DNA of 64,000 nt from an uncultured Desulfobacter sp. (lineage in GTDB: Bacteria > Desulfobacterota > Desulfobacteria > Desulfobacterales > Desulfobacteraceae), in the NCBI RefSeq assembly GCF_963666675.1, contig NZ_OY762929.1, forward strand, positions 1,984,001-2,048,000, in the 5' to 3' direction. Within the stretch, counting starts at the first letter, position 1. Each line of letters begins with the position of its first letter. Shown here in pieces: positions 10,285-21,800 of this stretch. The notes beneath the pieces were generated by a model. The model saw only the letters and a list, made by a program, of their open reading frames with translations. It had not been told where the DNA came from and did not search any database. A program made the translations under genes and the position numbers.

Positions 10285-10320
10285 GCTGCAAGATTTTATC
10301 CATCCGTCAAAACCCTTGAC
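10285..10320. repeat. Junction sequence upstream of RHS cassette B
   Basis: Starts GCTGCAAGATTTTATCCA and runs 36 bases to the exact point where homology to cassette A begins. It is identical to 18788-18823 before cassette C; its first 18 bases recur at 27927-27944 before cassette D. The 18-base part belongs to the conserved 5' flank of the Rpn gene. Confidence 0.8.
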
Positions 10321-13300
10321 CTGGAGTACAACCTGGTCACCGTGGAGTGGGAGGTCAATGAGATCACCATAGAAGACAAGTATGAGATCCTGCTCTCCGC
10401 CACCTTTGAAACCAATGTCCCGGCTGCCGTAGTGGTGACCGAACCCATGTCCGTGACCCTCCCGGACATGGAAAAAGGCGATGTATACCTGGGTGAATTT
10501 ACCCTGACCAACCACGGCCTGGTCCGGGCGGACAATTTAACCGTCCCGGTTCCGGCCAGTGACGATAATTTCCAGTACGAGCTTCTCACCGGCATCCCGG
10601 ATTCATTGGACGCCAAACAGCGCATCACCATCCCCTACCGCATCACCTGCCTCAAATCCCTGGACGCTGACGACGGGGAAGACCAGACCGGCGGGGGATG
10701 TTACTCATACAGCAAATGTATTCCAATTGCCTATGGATATGAATGCGCCAACGGCCAGACCACCAACGGCACCACCCGCCACTGTTTTTATAAAACCGGC
10801 GGCACCTGCGGCTCGGGCGGTTCCGGCGGCAGCGGCGGCGGCAGCGGGGGAGGCTCAGCCATCTACTCCGGCGGGTCAGGCGGCGGATCATCCTCCTCTC
10901 CGGCACCTGCCTACACGCCCATTGAAACCAGTGAGCAAAAGTGCTTGCCTAAACTTGATTCCAGGGAACCGGGGTGTGACAAATGTAAAGCCGTACACCA
11001 AAACCAAGCTGCTGCCGTGGGCAGTGAGGTCAATACCCTGATTAGAGAATACAGGGATAATATTACCGACCTGGCCTTTAAAACATCCGGCGGCATGCTC
11101 TCCATCACCCGGCGGTACCGTTCTGGTACTTGGCAGTGGGATGAATTGATACAGGTTGTTGACGGCCATCCTGACGATACCACCCCGTATACATCTTCTG
11201 CCTTTGGCCCGGATTATGTAACCCGGGGGGGATGTGCCTTATGAGAGAAGCGCTTCCGGTGTATATAAAAGCGATACATTCACCATGGAACGTAAAGCCG
11301 ATACAAGCACTTACCTTGAAGACAAATACACCTTTAAGGATAAATCCGGCACCTGGATCATTTACGATGCCGACGGCCGGCCTGTCTCCAGCGGCACAAG
11401 GACCGGTACTACAGCCACATACCTGTATGATAGAGATGGGGACCCACAACCCTCAGGTCTTGTGGCTCGCGACGGCGCCCAGATATTCTGGTTTGATTAC
11501 GATGTCGATGGCAATCTCATACGGGTCTATGATGCCGATGCCAGGGAAGTGCGTTATGACTACAATGGCGGCCGGCTCATCCGGGTGATCGATGTTTTGG
11601 GCAATGAAATCAGTTATGAATACAGCAACGGCAACCTGGTTAAAAAGACCAGTGCCGAGGGCCATGAACTCCTGATCACCTATAATGACGCCAATGATCC
11701 CGTTCAAGTCACCAACCCCGGTGGTGGGGTTTATACATTTGAATACGACTATGACAAAAACAAAAAACAATACTATGCTATGACCAAAACCCCGGGCGGC
11801 ACAATCAAGGAGACCTGGTATACCGATGACGGGGACACTATCCGGGTGGACCTGAACGGCGAGACCATCCAGAAAGTGGATGTGGACGGCAGAACCTTCA
11901 CCATCACGGACAGAGCTGGCAATGAGACCGTTAAAACCTATGATGAAAACCATAACATTAAATCTGTTACCTATCCGGACGGCACAAAGGTTTTGTACCA
12001 GTATGACCTCGCTCTGAATAAACTGATCCAAAAACAGAACCGGCTCAACCGCATCACACGCTTTACTTACGATGATGACGGCAACCTGCGCCAAAAGGTT
12101 GAGGCTAAAGGCAGTGACGCCGAACGGACCACCACCTATACCTATGATGATGACGGCAATATCCTGTCTTCCACCATACAGGCGGATACAGACACCGAAG
12201 AAAGCACCACCACATTTACCTATGACAATAACGGCAACCTGGAATCCGTGACCGACCCCGAAGGTCACACCACCTGGTTCACAAGCTATGACATTATGGG
12301 TAATGTACTGGCTAAAATCGATGCCCGGGGCAAGGACTGGTCCTATACTTATGATGACAAGGGCCGGCTGACCGCCACTACAGATCCCCTGGGCCATACC
12401 ACGAAATTTGAGTATGATGCTCTGGACAATTGCATTGCAGTGGTTGACCCCAACCTCAAACGCACCGAGTACGAATACGACAATCAGTCCAACCTGGTCA
12501 AGGTCACAGATCCTTTGGGCAATGAAACCCATATGACCTACACCTTGGACAAAAAATTGTCGTCCCAAACCGATGCCGCAGGCAGTACAATCGTTTATGA
12601 CTATGACAATGAAAACCGGCTGATCCTGTCCACTGATCCTGCGGCTAACAAAACCCAGATCACCTATATGGATGTATCCGAATCCGGCTGTTCTTCCTGC
12701 GCCTCAGGCACAGGGGGCCAGATCGACACTGTGACTTACCCCACCTTTAAAAAGCAGTTTACTTACGACGCCCTGGGAAGGAAGCTGACACAAACCGATA
12801 TCCCGTCTGATACTGAATCCCGGGTCACGGCATTTGAATATGACGATGAAGGCAATCTGATCCAGAAGACCGACGCCATGGGCAACGACACCGATTATGC
12901 CTATGACGCCCTTAATCGCCTCAAGCTTGTGGCAGATCCTGCCGGCGGCATCACCCGGTACAAGTACGATGCCAGGGACAACCTGGTCAGCTTGACCGAT
13001 GCCCGGGACAACAGCACGTCCTTTGCGTATGACAAGGTCAACCGCCTGGTTAAAGAAACCCGGCCCATGGGCCAGGAAATCGCTTACGTCTATGATGAAA
13101 ACGGCAACCTGGCCCAAAAGACAGATGCCGAAAATCAGTTGACGGTCTATGATTACGATGCAGCCAACCGACTGGTAAAAATCCATTATTATGCGGATGC
13201 CGCAGATACCGACCCCACTAAAACCGTTGGGTTCACATATGACAATGCCGGCAACCTGCTCACATGGGACGACGGCAGTGCATCAGGTGAATTTACCTAT

Positions 13301-14851
13301 GATGACCTGAACCGTAAACTCACGGATACAGTCAACTTCGGGACGTTCACAAAAACCATTGCTTATACCTGGACCCCAAACAGCCGGAAAAGCAGTTACA
13401 CAGACCCGTCCGGCAACGTTTACAACTACACTTACGTCAACAATCAGCTAACAGGCATTGAACTGCCGGGCACCGGCACCATCACTACCAGTGCCTACAC
13501 ATGGACACGGCCTGCGACCATCCAATATCCCGGCGGCACCAAACAGAACCGGAACTATGATCCGCTCATGCGCCTGACTGCCGTCACGGACACAGACCCC
13601 GGCAGCAACGCTGTCATGGCCTATGCCTACACCCACGACAACCTGGATAACATTACCCAAAAATCCACAGAACACGGGAACTACGAATACGGCTACGACA
13701 CCCTCCTGCGTCTGACATCCACAGACAACCCGGAAACCCAGACCGATGAGGTCTTTACCTACGATGCCGTGGGCAACCGCTTGACAGACGTCAACACATC
13801 AGACGCCTGGTCTTACAACCCAAACAACGAGCTTGAAACCCATGCCAATACAAGTTATGAATACGATAACAACGGCAACATGATCAAAAAGACGGTCAAC
13901 GGCGAGGCGACCCTGTTCTTTTACAACCTGGAAGACCGCCTGGAAAAGGTGGAAGATGAATCCGGAAACGTCATTGCCCAATACGGTTACGACCCCTTTG
14001 GCCGCAGGCTGTGGAAAAAGATCTCCGGCACCACAACATATTTCATGTATGCTGATGAAGGCCTTATTGGGGAATACACAGCTACGGGCGATGAAATAAA
14101 GACCTACGGCTGGAAACCCGATTCAACCTGGGGCACTGACCCGTTATTCATGAAGATTGGAACTCAATACTTTTTCTATCACAATGATCATCTCGGGACG
14201 CCTCAGAAAATGACTGCTGTTAACGGAGCTGTGGTTTGGTCGACTAAATATTCGTCATTTGGTGAAACTGAGGTTGAACCAACAGCAACGGTTGAGAATC
14301 CTTTGAGATTCCCGGGACAGTACTACGACAGTGAGACTGGGCTACACTATAACTGGCACCGGTATTATGATCCTGAGACAGGGCGGTATCTGACGCCTGA
14401 TCCGATTGGGCTTGAAGGTGGCATAAACCCTTTTGTTTATTCTGAAAATGATCCAGTTGACCTAATAGATCCTTGGGGGCTTAAAACTTGGAGATGCAAA
14501 AGACCGTTGGGTGCTAAACCCGGCAAAAAACCCCTGCCTCTTTTCAACCATCAGTACAATTGTATCTCGCTGCCAAATGGCACTATTCAGTGCGACAGCA
14601 CTAATGCACCCCCAGAATGGCCTACGTATATGAAGCCGGGCATTCCCTCAAAACCTTCTGATGACTATTACGAAAAAGATGCTTGTAAGAAAATTGATGA
14701 CGATAAAGATTACTGCATTGAACGCTGCTTAAAAAAGAAGTGGAAAGAACCTCGTCCTCCATATGATATTGGCCCTGGTACAGATTGCCAAGAGTATTCT
14801 GCAGATACTTTTCAGGAGTGTACTATGAAATGCCAAAGCAAGAAACCATAA
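10321..14851 (+). pseudogene. RHS/YD-repeat protein, cassette B, 5'-truncated and frameshifted
   Basis: Homology to cassette A begins abruptly at 10321 (A position about 2846), with no signal peptide; the first plausible start is GTG 10342. About 620 bp are nearly identical to A and C up to the Gly/Ser linker. The YD part then diverges, so the gene is a mosaic. The frame breaks at a run of seven G (11225-11231): the first part stops at 11244 and the rest continues in the next frame from about 11234. Six G would restore one frame. The core has RYYDPETGRYLTPDP and ends VDLIDPWGL. The tip (about 14486-14848) is Cys-rich, with a conserved-looking GPGTDCQEYSADTF segment. The frameshift may be decay, phase variation or a base-calling error. 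Confidence 0.8.
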
Positions 14852-14861
14852 GGGAATTTTG

Positions 14862-15533
14862 ATGCTAAAAAAAATTTTAATAGGATTGGCAACGGTATGC
14901 TTAATTGGTTATATCGTACTATCTCGTACGTTCTGGTTTTCCGAATTAGAAAAACATGCTGATATTGCAAAAAATTTTTATTATAGTCCAATCATTGACC
15001 TAAGCAAAACTGGTACCTTTACCTGGCATGTAAACCGTCAATCTTGGAAGTATAATGGGCACTTTGCCCGGATTTTTTTAATATGTGAACGTTCTTCAGG
15101 AATGCCCGGAGAGAATTTTTGGTCAAAAGGCTACTCACTTAAACTCAAAATTGATGCTTATGCAGAGACTGAAAATCACATTCGATCACCAAGGTTAGTT
15201 ATAAACTATTTTTTCCCAACAGATGAGCCCATGGCCGCTACGAACAAACTTTGGGCAGGTTGGCCTGATGAACGAATGGAATATCTTCTAGGAGAAGTTA
15301 CTTGTTTCCAGAAAGAAGAATTATATATTCATTTGAATATCAAAAACCCTGATTCTTTTTTAAGCAAAGCGAATCCTCGTTTAAAAATAGTTGGAGACTA
15401 TGATCCGGCTGTTATGGGGCATATTGTAATGGCACGGACATTACGAAGTAGCTTTGTGATAATTTGTTTGATTGCTCTTGCTTTTTTGACAATTCAAGCA
15501 ATTCGGTCTGATGGAAAGGTTAATTCGGGATAA
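14862..15533 (+). CDS. Candidate immunity protein for cassette B, two membrane segments
   Basis: The ATG at 14862 lies 10 bases after the RHS stop and has an AGGG just upstream; a TTG at 14859 is also possible. The product is 223 residues with an N-terminal membrane helix (about 4-22), a central 150-residue soluble part rich in aromatic residues, and a C-terminal membrane helix (about 193-212). This topology puts the middle domain in the periplasm, a place where an immunity protein could block a toxin acting in the envelope. No family recognised. The role rests only on its position directly after the variable tip. Confidence 0.55.
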   Translation: MLKKILIGLATVCLIGYIVLSRTFWFSELEKHADIAKNFYYSPIIDLSKTGTFTWHVNRQSWKYNGHFARIFLICERSSGMPGENFWSKGYSLKLKIDAYAETENHIRSPRLVINYFFPTDEPMAATNKLWAGWPDERMEYLLGEVTCFQKEELYIHLNIKNPDSFLSKANPRLKIVGDYDPAVMGHIVMARTLRSSFVIICLIALAFLTIQAIRSDGKVNSG

Positions 15534-15534
15534 A

Positions 15535-15822
15535 TTACAATCCTTCGGGCATAAGCCGTGCACCGTGTATAACGGCAACAACATCAATCTGATCCGGCTT
15601 GATCCGGTAAATAATCCGGTACGGCTTCTCGATCACCTCCCGGATATCCTCGGCATCGTACTCCGGCACCTTCCTGCCGGAGTACGCATGTTCTGCAATC
15701 TGCTCGGAGCGCCTGGTGATCCGGTCGATCATCCGCCTGGCGTAGGTGGGTGAGTTGAACGCGATATATTCATAGATATGGGCCAGGTGATCAACGGCAT
15801 TCTCGGTCCAGTGAACTCTCAT
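15535..15822 (-). CDS. parE: ParE/RelE-type toxin
   Basis: 95 residues with the typical ParE layout: WTENAVDHLAHIYEYIA at the N-terminus, the R-x-x-RRSEQ helix, and the C-terminal VIEKPYRIIYRIKPDQIDVV strand pattern followed by an Ala-Arg tail. ParE toxins of this superfamily usually inhibit gyrase, while RelE relatives cut mRNA. The sequence is closer to ParE, but target assignment is inference. Its ATG overlaps the end of the antitoxin gene by four bases, so the pair is translationally coupled. A third gene upstream encodes an XRE regulator. Confidence 0.85.
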   Translation of the reverse strand: MRVHWTENAVDHLAHIYEYIAFNSPTYARRMIDRITRRSEQIAEHAYSGRKVPEYDAEDIREVIEKPYRIIYRIKPDQIDVVAVIHGARLMPEGL

Positions 15823-16004
15823 TTTAGCCCGAACTTCTTCCGAACTTCTTTTACATCCATGGTGCGGCCCTCGTCGCTGTCCTTTATGCCTGCCTCAATG
15901 GCCTGGCGGACGTAAATCTGCTGCATCAGATCGTCCCAGGTGGCCTGGTCCGGAAGCTGGTTCAGGATTTTATAGGCTTCTTGCTTGATCCCTTCGGTCT
16001 GCAT
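15819..16004 (-). CDS. Antitoxin partner of the ParE-type toxin
   Basis: 61 residues, with AAAGGA about 10 bases before the ATG at 16004. It is of the short type often found before ParE genes: a helical N-terminal half with TWDDLMQQIYVRQAIEAG and a C-terminal tail DVKEVRKKFGL, which probably wraps around the toxin. The stop overlaps the toxin ATG. Known for such modules: the antitoxin neutralises the toxin and helps to repress the operon. It has no clear DNA-binding domain, so the XRE gene just upstream may do the repressing. Confidence 0.75.
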   Translation of the reverse strand: MQTEGIKQEAYKILNQLPDQATWDDLMQQIYVRQAIEAGIKDSDEGRTMDVKEVRKKFGLK

Positions 16005-16023
16005 GGTTTTTATCCTTTCAAAT

Positions 16024-16398
16024 TTAAGTTGCGTCCATCGACATGACGCCGGCCATTTTGTTCTTTATGATCATGGCATCCAATATTTTAAGGACGGCGT
16101 CCTGTTCTTCAACGTCAAAATGTTCGATTTCCTTGAACCGCTTGATAAACTTGCTGTTGTGCAGATCCTCCATATCGGCCTTTCTGCCCTTTACAAGGTA
16201 ATCCAGGGTTGTATCAAAGATGTTGGACAATTGTATGAGTTTTTTGATGGGCGGGGTGTGCATACCAGACTCATATTTATTGAGTTGAGAAATGCCGATA
16301 TCAAGCATGCCAGCCAGTTCCTTCTGGGTCAGCCGCCTCTGCTTGCGCAAGGCCTTAAGTTTATCACCAAGGGCTTTTCTCATATCTTCATCCTTCAT
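16024..16398 (-). CDS. XRE-family HTH regulator of the toxin-antitoxin operon
   Basis: 124 residues from the ATG at 16398, chosen because AGGAGAT lies about 10 bases upstream; longer starts up to 16491 lack one. A Cro/C1-type HTH covers about residues 8-65, with LTQKELAGMLDIGISQLNKY as the helix-turn-helix. A C-terminal helical part follows, probably for dimerisation. The stop is 19 bases before the antitoxin start on the same strand, so the three genes form one operon. The likely role is autorepression through sites in the AT-rich stretch upstream (about 16440-16510), which holds CGAATATAACACAATCG-like sequence. Confidence 0.8.
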   Translation of the reverse strand: MKDEDMRKALGDKLKALRKQRRLTQKELAGMLDIGISQLNKYESGMHTPPIKKLIQLSNIFDTTLDYLVKGRKADMEDLHNSKFIKRFKEIEHFDVEEQDAVLKILDAMIIKNKMAGVMSMDAT

Positions 16399-16693
16399 TG
16401 TGACTTTATCTCCTGTGCTGTTGTTTTGCAGCCAGTATAACACATGGGTTAAAATCTCTATTGATACATGATTCATATACGAATATAACACAATCGTAAA
16501 ACGAATTAAAGTTTTTCTTGACAGGTTTTTCAGCAGGGAGAGTTAAGAAAAAAGGCCATCCCCCGGTTAACTTTGGCGAGTCTCGGGTGATGGCCTGGCA
16601 AACAGATCACAAAAGGGCAAGCCCGTTTGTAACCGTTTTCTTTTTCTATCATATCTCCCGGCAAAAGTTCAATCAAATCCAGGGAGGCAACCC
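16399..16693. other. Upstream region of the XRE operon, with a hairpin
   Basis: No gene. The AT-rich half next to the XRE start probably contains its promoter and operator. An imperfect hairpin GGCCATC...GATGGCC spans 16554-16595. TTGACA at 16518-16523 on the + strand could be a -35 box for the small gene at 16694, but no good -10 is visible. Confidence 0.4.
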
Positions 16694-16947
16694 ATGACAC
16701 CCAGCCAAAGGTTCTATGACATCGCCTGCACGTTCCCGGTGATGAACAGCAAAGGCATAAAACAGGGAGATATCCCGGGCATCAGCCGGGACCGGTTCAG
16801 CCCGGATGATCTGGCAGGTTTTGTTTACGAAGGACCGGGCCGGGCCTTTTTAACCGGTTCAACCTGGGCTTTGCCATGAATGTATGGGATCCCGTCCATA
16901 TGAGTGCCTGTTTTAAGGCCATGGCCCAAATTTACAACGGAGGTTGA
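16694..16947 (+). pseudogene. Small hypothetical gene, frameshifted
   Basis: Starts at ATG 16694 behind a good ribosome site (GGGAGG). The first frame stops at 16879. Reading on in the frame one base back after the T5 run at about 16850 gives a coherent end (FNRFNLGFAMNVWDP, then MSACFKAMAQIYNGG) stopping at 16947, so one T seems to be missing. The repaired product is about 84 residues. I do not recognise it. It precedes a broken primase gene by 18 bases and probably belonged to the same phage- or plasmid-like module. Confidence 0.5.
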
Positions 16948-16965
16948 GACAAGGAATATACCAAA

Positions 16966-18753
16966 ATGATAGAACAATCCAGGATCAACACCATCAAAAC
17001 CTGCGTGGATCTCAAGGCCTACATTGAGCAGGCCACAGGAGCGGCATTTAAAAAAAACGGGAAGGGATACGTCTGCCGATGCCCCTTCCCGGACCACGAA
17101 GACAAGACCCCGTCCTTTGTGGTCACACCCCGGGAGAACCTTTGGAACTGCTTTGGCTGTGGCCGGGGCGGTGACATCTTCGAGTTTGACCACCTCTATT
17201 TTAACCTGGACTTCAAGGCCTCGGTGCAAAAGCATGGAGGTGCCGCCCCTGTCCTGCAAGAAGCGGTTAAAAATAAAAAAGGGGAACCGCTGCGGTCCGG
17301 GACCTGAAGCTGCTGGCCCGGGTAGTCTCATATTACCAGCACAGCTTTGGGGAAGATCCCAAGGGCCGGGACTATCTTAAGGCCCGGGGCATCACCGGCA
17401 CCCGCTCCATGACCGACTTTGGTGCAGGCTTTGCCAACGGGACGCTTTTGAACATCCTTCCCGAGGATGACCAGGTCATCGCCGCCCTTACATCCATGGG
17501 TATTTTGAACCGCCGGGGCAAGGAGGTGTTCTTTAACTGCGTGGTCTTCCCCATGTACGACGGCAACGGGGCCGCCACCGGCCTCTATGGCCGGAACATT
17601 GATCCGGACTGCAAGATCCGGCATCTGTATCTGCCGGGCAAGCGCACCGGCCTTGTGAACCGCCAGGCGGCCAAGCGGTCCCAGACTTTAATCCTCACAG
17701 AATCGGTCATCGATGCCCTGACCCTTTACGACCAGGGCTTTAAAAACGTGATCCCGGTTTACGGCACCAACGGGCTGATTGAGGACCATCTTTTTTTATT
17801 TAACCGCCGGATCAAGGAAGTTTACCTGGTCTTTGATGCCGATGATCCCGGCAGGAAGGGTGCTCAATCCGTTGCAGGGCAGTTAAAAGAAAAGGATATC
17901 ATTCCCCATACCATTGAACTGCCGGTGAAGGATGTGAATTTATATTTTAACCGTCATACCCCCGAAGAGTTTGAAACCCTCTTAAAACAGGCCAATCCCC
18001 GATCTTTGGAGCAGTCGGATAAGGTCAACAACCGCAAACAGACCCTGTACAAAAAAAGCGATCACGGCTTTATTACGGGCTTTGGGAAACGGCAGTACCA
18101 GATCAAGGGTATCCAGCGGGGTGATACCCAGCTTAAAGCCACCATCAAGGCCTCTGCCGACGTACAAAGCAACGGCCTGTTCGAACTGACCACCATTGAT
18201 CTTTATTCCTCCCGGTCCCGGACCTGGTTCGGCAAGTTGTGCGCCGACCTGTTCAAGGCACCGGCAGAGCTGATCCGGGAGGATATCGGCAAACTGCTGA
18301 CCCTGGTGGAAGAGTTCACCCCGGAGACCCAAAAGGCCGAGGGACCCAGGGCCACAAAGGAAGAGACAGCGCTTGCCATGGCCTTTTTGAAGAACCCGGG
18401 GCTCATGGAGGAGATCCTGGAGGGCCTGGCCGTCATGGGGGTGATCGGAGAGCTGGTCAACAAGGCGGTGTGCTATCTGGCCGCCACCTCCAGGCAACTG
18501 GCCAAACCCGTATCCGTGCTCATCCAGTCCCGAAGCTCCGCCGGCAAATCCACGTTGCAGAATGCCATCCTCTCCTTGATGCCCGAAGAAGATTACGAGA
18601 ACTACACCCGGGTGACGGACCAGTCCCTGTTTTATAAACCTGAACTATAAGGGCCAGGGGGAGGACAACAGCCGGTTCTTTTTAGACCTCACCCCTGTGG
18701 AAGAGATAAAAAAACTTATGGCCGGCGACAAGGAGGGAGGATTGGCCCACTAG
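16966..18753 (+). pseudogene. CHC2/TOPRIM primase-helicase, decayed
   Basis: The first part (16966-17307) has a CHC2 zinc finger: CRCPFPDHEDKTPSF and then WNCFGCGRGGDIFEF, as in DnaG-type primases. The frame breaks near the A6G4 run at about 17272-17284, and the rest continues in another frame to 18650. That part holds a TOPRIM-like region (ILTESVIDALTLYDQG, later YLVFDADDPGRKGAQS) and the start of a P-loop (SRSSAGKSTLQNAIL). After SLFYKPEL the frame stops. A third frame continues with NYKGQGEDNSRFFLDLTPVE to the TAG at 18751, which suggests an internal deletion of the helicase part. It belongs to the phage/ICE-type primase-helicase class and is not functional as read. Confidence 0.75.
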
Positions 18754-18787
18754 TTGGGTAAAATCTCCCGCCAGTGGGGTAGAAGTT

Positions 18788-18823
18788 GCTGCAAGATTTT
18801 ATCCATCCGTCAAAACCCTTGAC
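18788..18823. repeat. Junction sequence upstream of RHS cassette C
   Basis: Identical over 36 bases to 10285-10320 before cassette B. Here no Rpn gene is attached, and the left neighbour is the primase remnant, so the junction travelled without the nuclease gene or lost it. Confidence 0.8.
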
Positions 18824-21800
18824 CTGGAGTACAACCTGGTCACCGTGGAGTGGGAGGTCAATGAGATCACCATAGAGGATAAGTATGAGATCCTGCTCTC
18901 CGCCACCTTTGAAACCAATGTCCCGGCTGCCGTAGTGGTGACCGAACCCATGTCCGTGACCCTGCCGGACATGGAGAAAGGCGATGTATACCTGGGCGAA
19001 TTTACCCTGACCAACCACGGCCTGGTCCGGGCGGACAATTTAACCGTCCCGGTTCCGGCCAGTGACGATAATTTCCAGTACGAGCTTCTCACCGGCATCC
19101 CGGACTCATTGGACGCTAAACAGCGCATCACTATCCCCTACCGCATCACCTGTCTCAAATCCCTGGATGCTGACGACGGGGAAGACCAGACCGGCGGGGG
19201 ATGTTACTCCTACAGCAAATGTATTCCAATTGCCTACGGATATAAATGCGCCAACGGCCAGATCACCAACGGCACCACCCGCCATTGTTTTTATAAAACC
19301 GGCGGCACCTGCGGCTCGGACGGTTCCGGCGGCAGCGGCGGCAGCGGCGGCGGAGGCTCAGCCATCTACTCCGGCGGGTCAGGCGGCGGATCATCCTCCT
19401 CTCCGGCACCTGCCTACACGCCCATGGAGACCAGTGAGCAAAAGTGCCTGCCCATACTCTCCACCACGGAAATGTTCTTGAACTTTGTCAAAGGGGCAGC
19501 CAAAGAGGTATGGGCCAGGGGCACACAACTGGCCAAAGACAGCATCACCTTCGTGGGCTGTTCCGTCAACACCGCCCTGCGGGAATACAATGACCAGGCC
19601 ACCGATCTTTGGGTCAAAGTGCCCAACGGCAGGATTGCCCTGTCCCGGATCTACAGCGGCGGCACCTGGCAATGGGACCATGAATCCCTTGTCTATGACG
19701 GCACCCCGGATGATAAATTCCCGGAGAGTGTAACAACGGCACCGGATAATGTCACCAAAGACGGGGCCGTTTATGAAAAGAGCGCCTAGGGCGTGTATAC
19801 CCAGGGCACCCATGTGATCCAGCGAAAAGAGGATACCGGCTGGACAGCCGACAAGTACCTGTACAAGGACAAATACGGCAATTTCAGGCAATACGACAGC
19901 AACGGGCGCTTGACGGCCTACGGCAACCGCCTGGGTACCATTGCCGCGTTGGTTTATGATAACCAAACCGATACCAAGCCGTCCGGGATCGAAGACATGG
20001 ACGGCACCCGGGTGCTCTGGTTCACCTATGACGGCGACGGCCACCTGATCCGGGCCTATACCGCCGGCGGCAGGGAAGTTCGGTACGATTATGCCGGCAA
20101 CAACCTGACATTAGTCTCCGACGCCCTGGACCAGGAGACCCGATACACCTACGACGGCAACAACCTGACCCGGTCTGTGGATGCCGCAGGCCGGTCCACC
20201 ATCATCACCTACAATGACAGTGATGACCCCATTGCCGTAAAGGATGCCCAGGGCAACGGCCATCTTTTTGAATACGACTACGATAAGAACAAAAAGCAAT
20301 ACTATGCCGCCGTTAAAACCACCTCCGGCAGGATCAGGGAGGTGTGGACCAATGCGGACGGCGAAACCGTAAGGGTGGATATCAACGGCCGCACCGTCAA
20401 AGAGGTTGACCAGGACGGCCGGAACCTGATTTTCACAGATGAAAAAGGCAATGAGACCCGCACGGATTATGATGAAAAGGAGAACCTGACCCGGATACTT
20501 TACCCGGACAACACAGAAGTCAATTTTGCCTATGACCTGCGGTTCAACAAGGTCAGCCAAATCACGGACCCGCTTGGCCGCATCACCACCTTTGAATACG
20601 ATGATCAGGGTAATCTGGTTAAAAAGGTCCAGGCCAGGGACACGGCACAGGAACGGGTGCTGGCGTTCACATATGACGATTTGGGCCGGGTGCTTACGGC
20701 AACGTCACCGGGTGATGCAGATACCGACGAAACCACCACCACCTTTACCTATGACGACAACGGCAATCTTGAGACCATCACCGATCCCATGGGCAATGTC
20801 ACCCAATTCCTTGAATACGATGCCATGGGCAACCTGATCCGGTTCGCCGATGCCCGGGACAATGAATGGACCTTTGCCTATGATGCCAACGGCCGGCTCA
20901 TCTCAAGTACAACCCCTGAAAATCATACCACCTCATTTGAGTATGACGGGGCCAACAACAGAACGGCCGTTATCAATGCCAAACTCAAACGGTTCGCGTT
21001 TGAATATGACGACCACAACAACCTGGTCAAGGCCATTGATCCCTTAGACCAGTACACTTCCACCCTGTACAACACCGACCATCTGCCGGTTGAGTTCACA
21101 GACCCCGACGGCCGGAGCTCGGCAACGGCATATGACAACGAGGGCAGGGTGCTTACGGCAACCGATAGAGCCGGCAACGTCATATCCTATACCTACAGCG
21201 AGGATGACACCTCTCCTGCGCCGTCATCCATGCCGGTGGCTGTCACCTATCCGACATTCACCCGGCAATTGACCTATGACACCATGTACCGGGTGATTGA
21301 ACAGACCGATGTCCTGGATGACACCACCACCCGGACCAGATCCTATACCTTTGATGATGCCGGCAATCTTGCCACATCCACGGACGAGGCAGGCCGCACC
21401 ACCATTTACACCTACGATGCCCTGAACCGCCTGGTAAAAACAATCGCCCCGGATAACGGTGAAACCCTGCGCAAATACGACGGCCGGGACAACCTGATCA
21501 TGCTCCGGGACCCCAATAACGGCATCCAGTATTTTACCTACGACAAAAACAACCGCCTGGTCTCTTCGGCAAAACCCATGGGTGCAGTCACAACGTATGA
21601 ATACGGTGCCACGGGCAACAAAACAGCCGTTGCAGACCCCAAAGGCCAAAGAATTGAGTACACCTGGTCTTCGGAAAACCGCCTCACCCAAACCCGGTAC
21701 TTCAGCGCAGACGACCATGACACTCCCGTTGAAACCATTGACTTTACCTATGACAGCCTGGGCAACCTGCTAACCTGGAACAACGGCACCGAATCCGCCC

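Noticed and set aside
16024..16398. Phage repressor as the role of the XRE protein, given the nearby primase remnant
   Set aside because: It is closely coupled to the ParE-type pair on the same strand, which explains it better; the primase module reads the other way.
19391..20044. 217-codon - strand frame, also present at 3413-4066
   Set aside because: Its duplication simply follows the duplication of the RHS sense strand; no independent evidence for coding.
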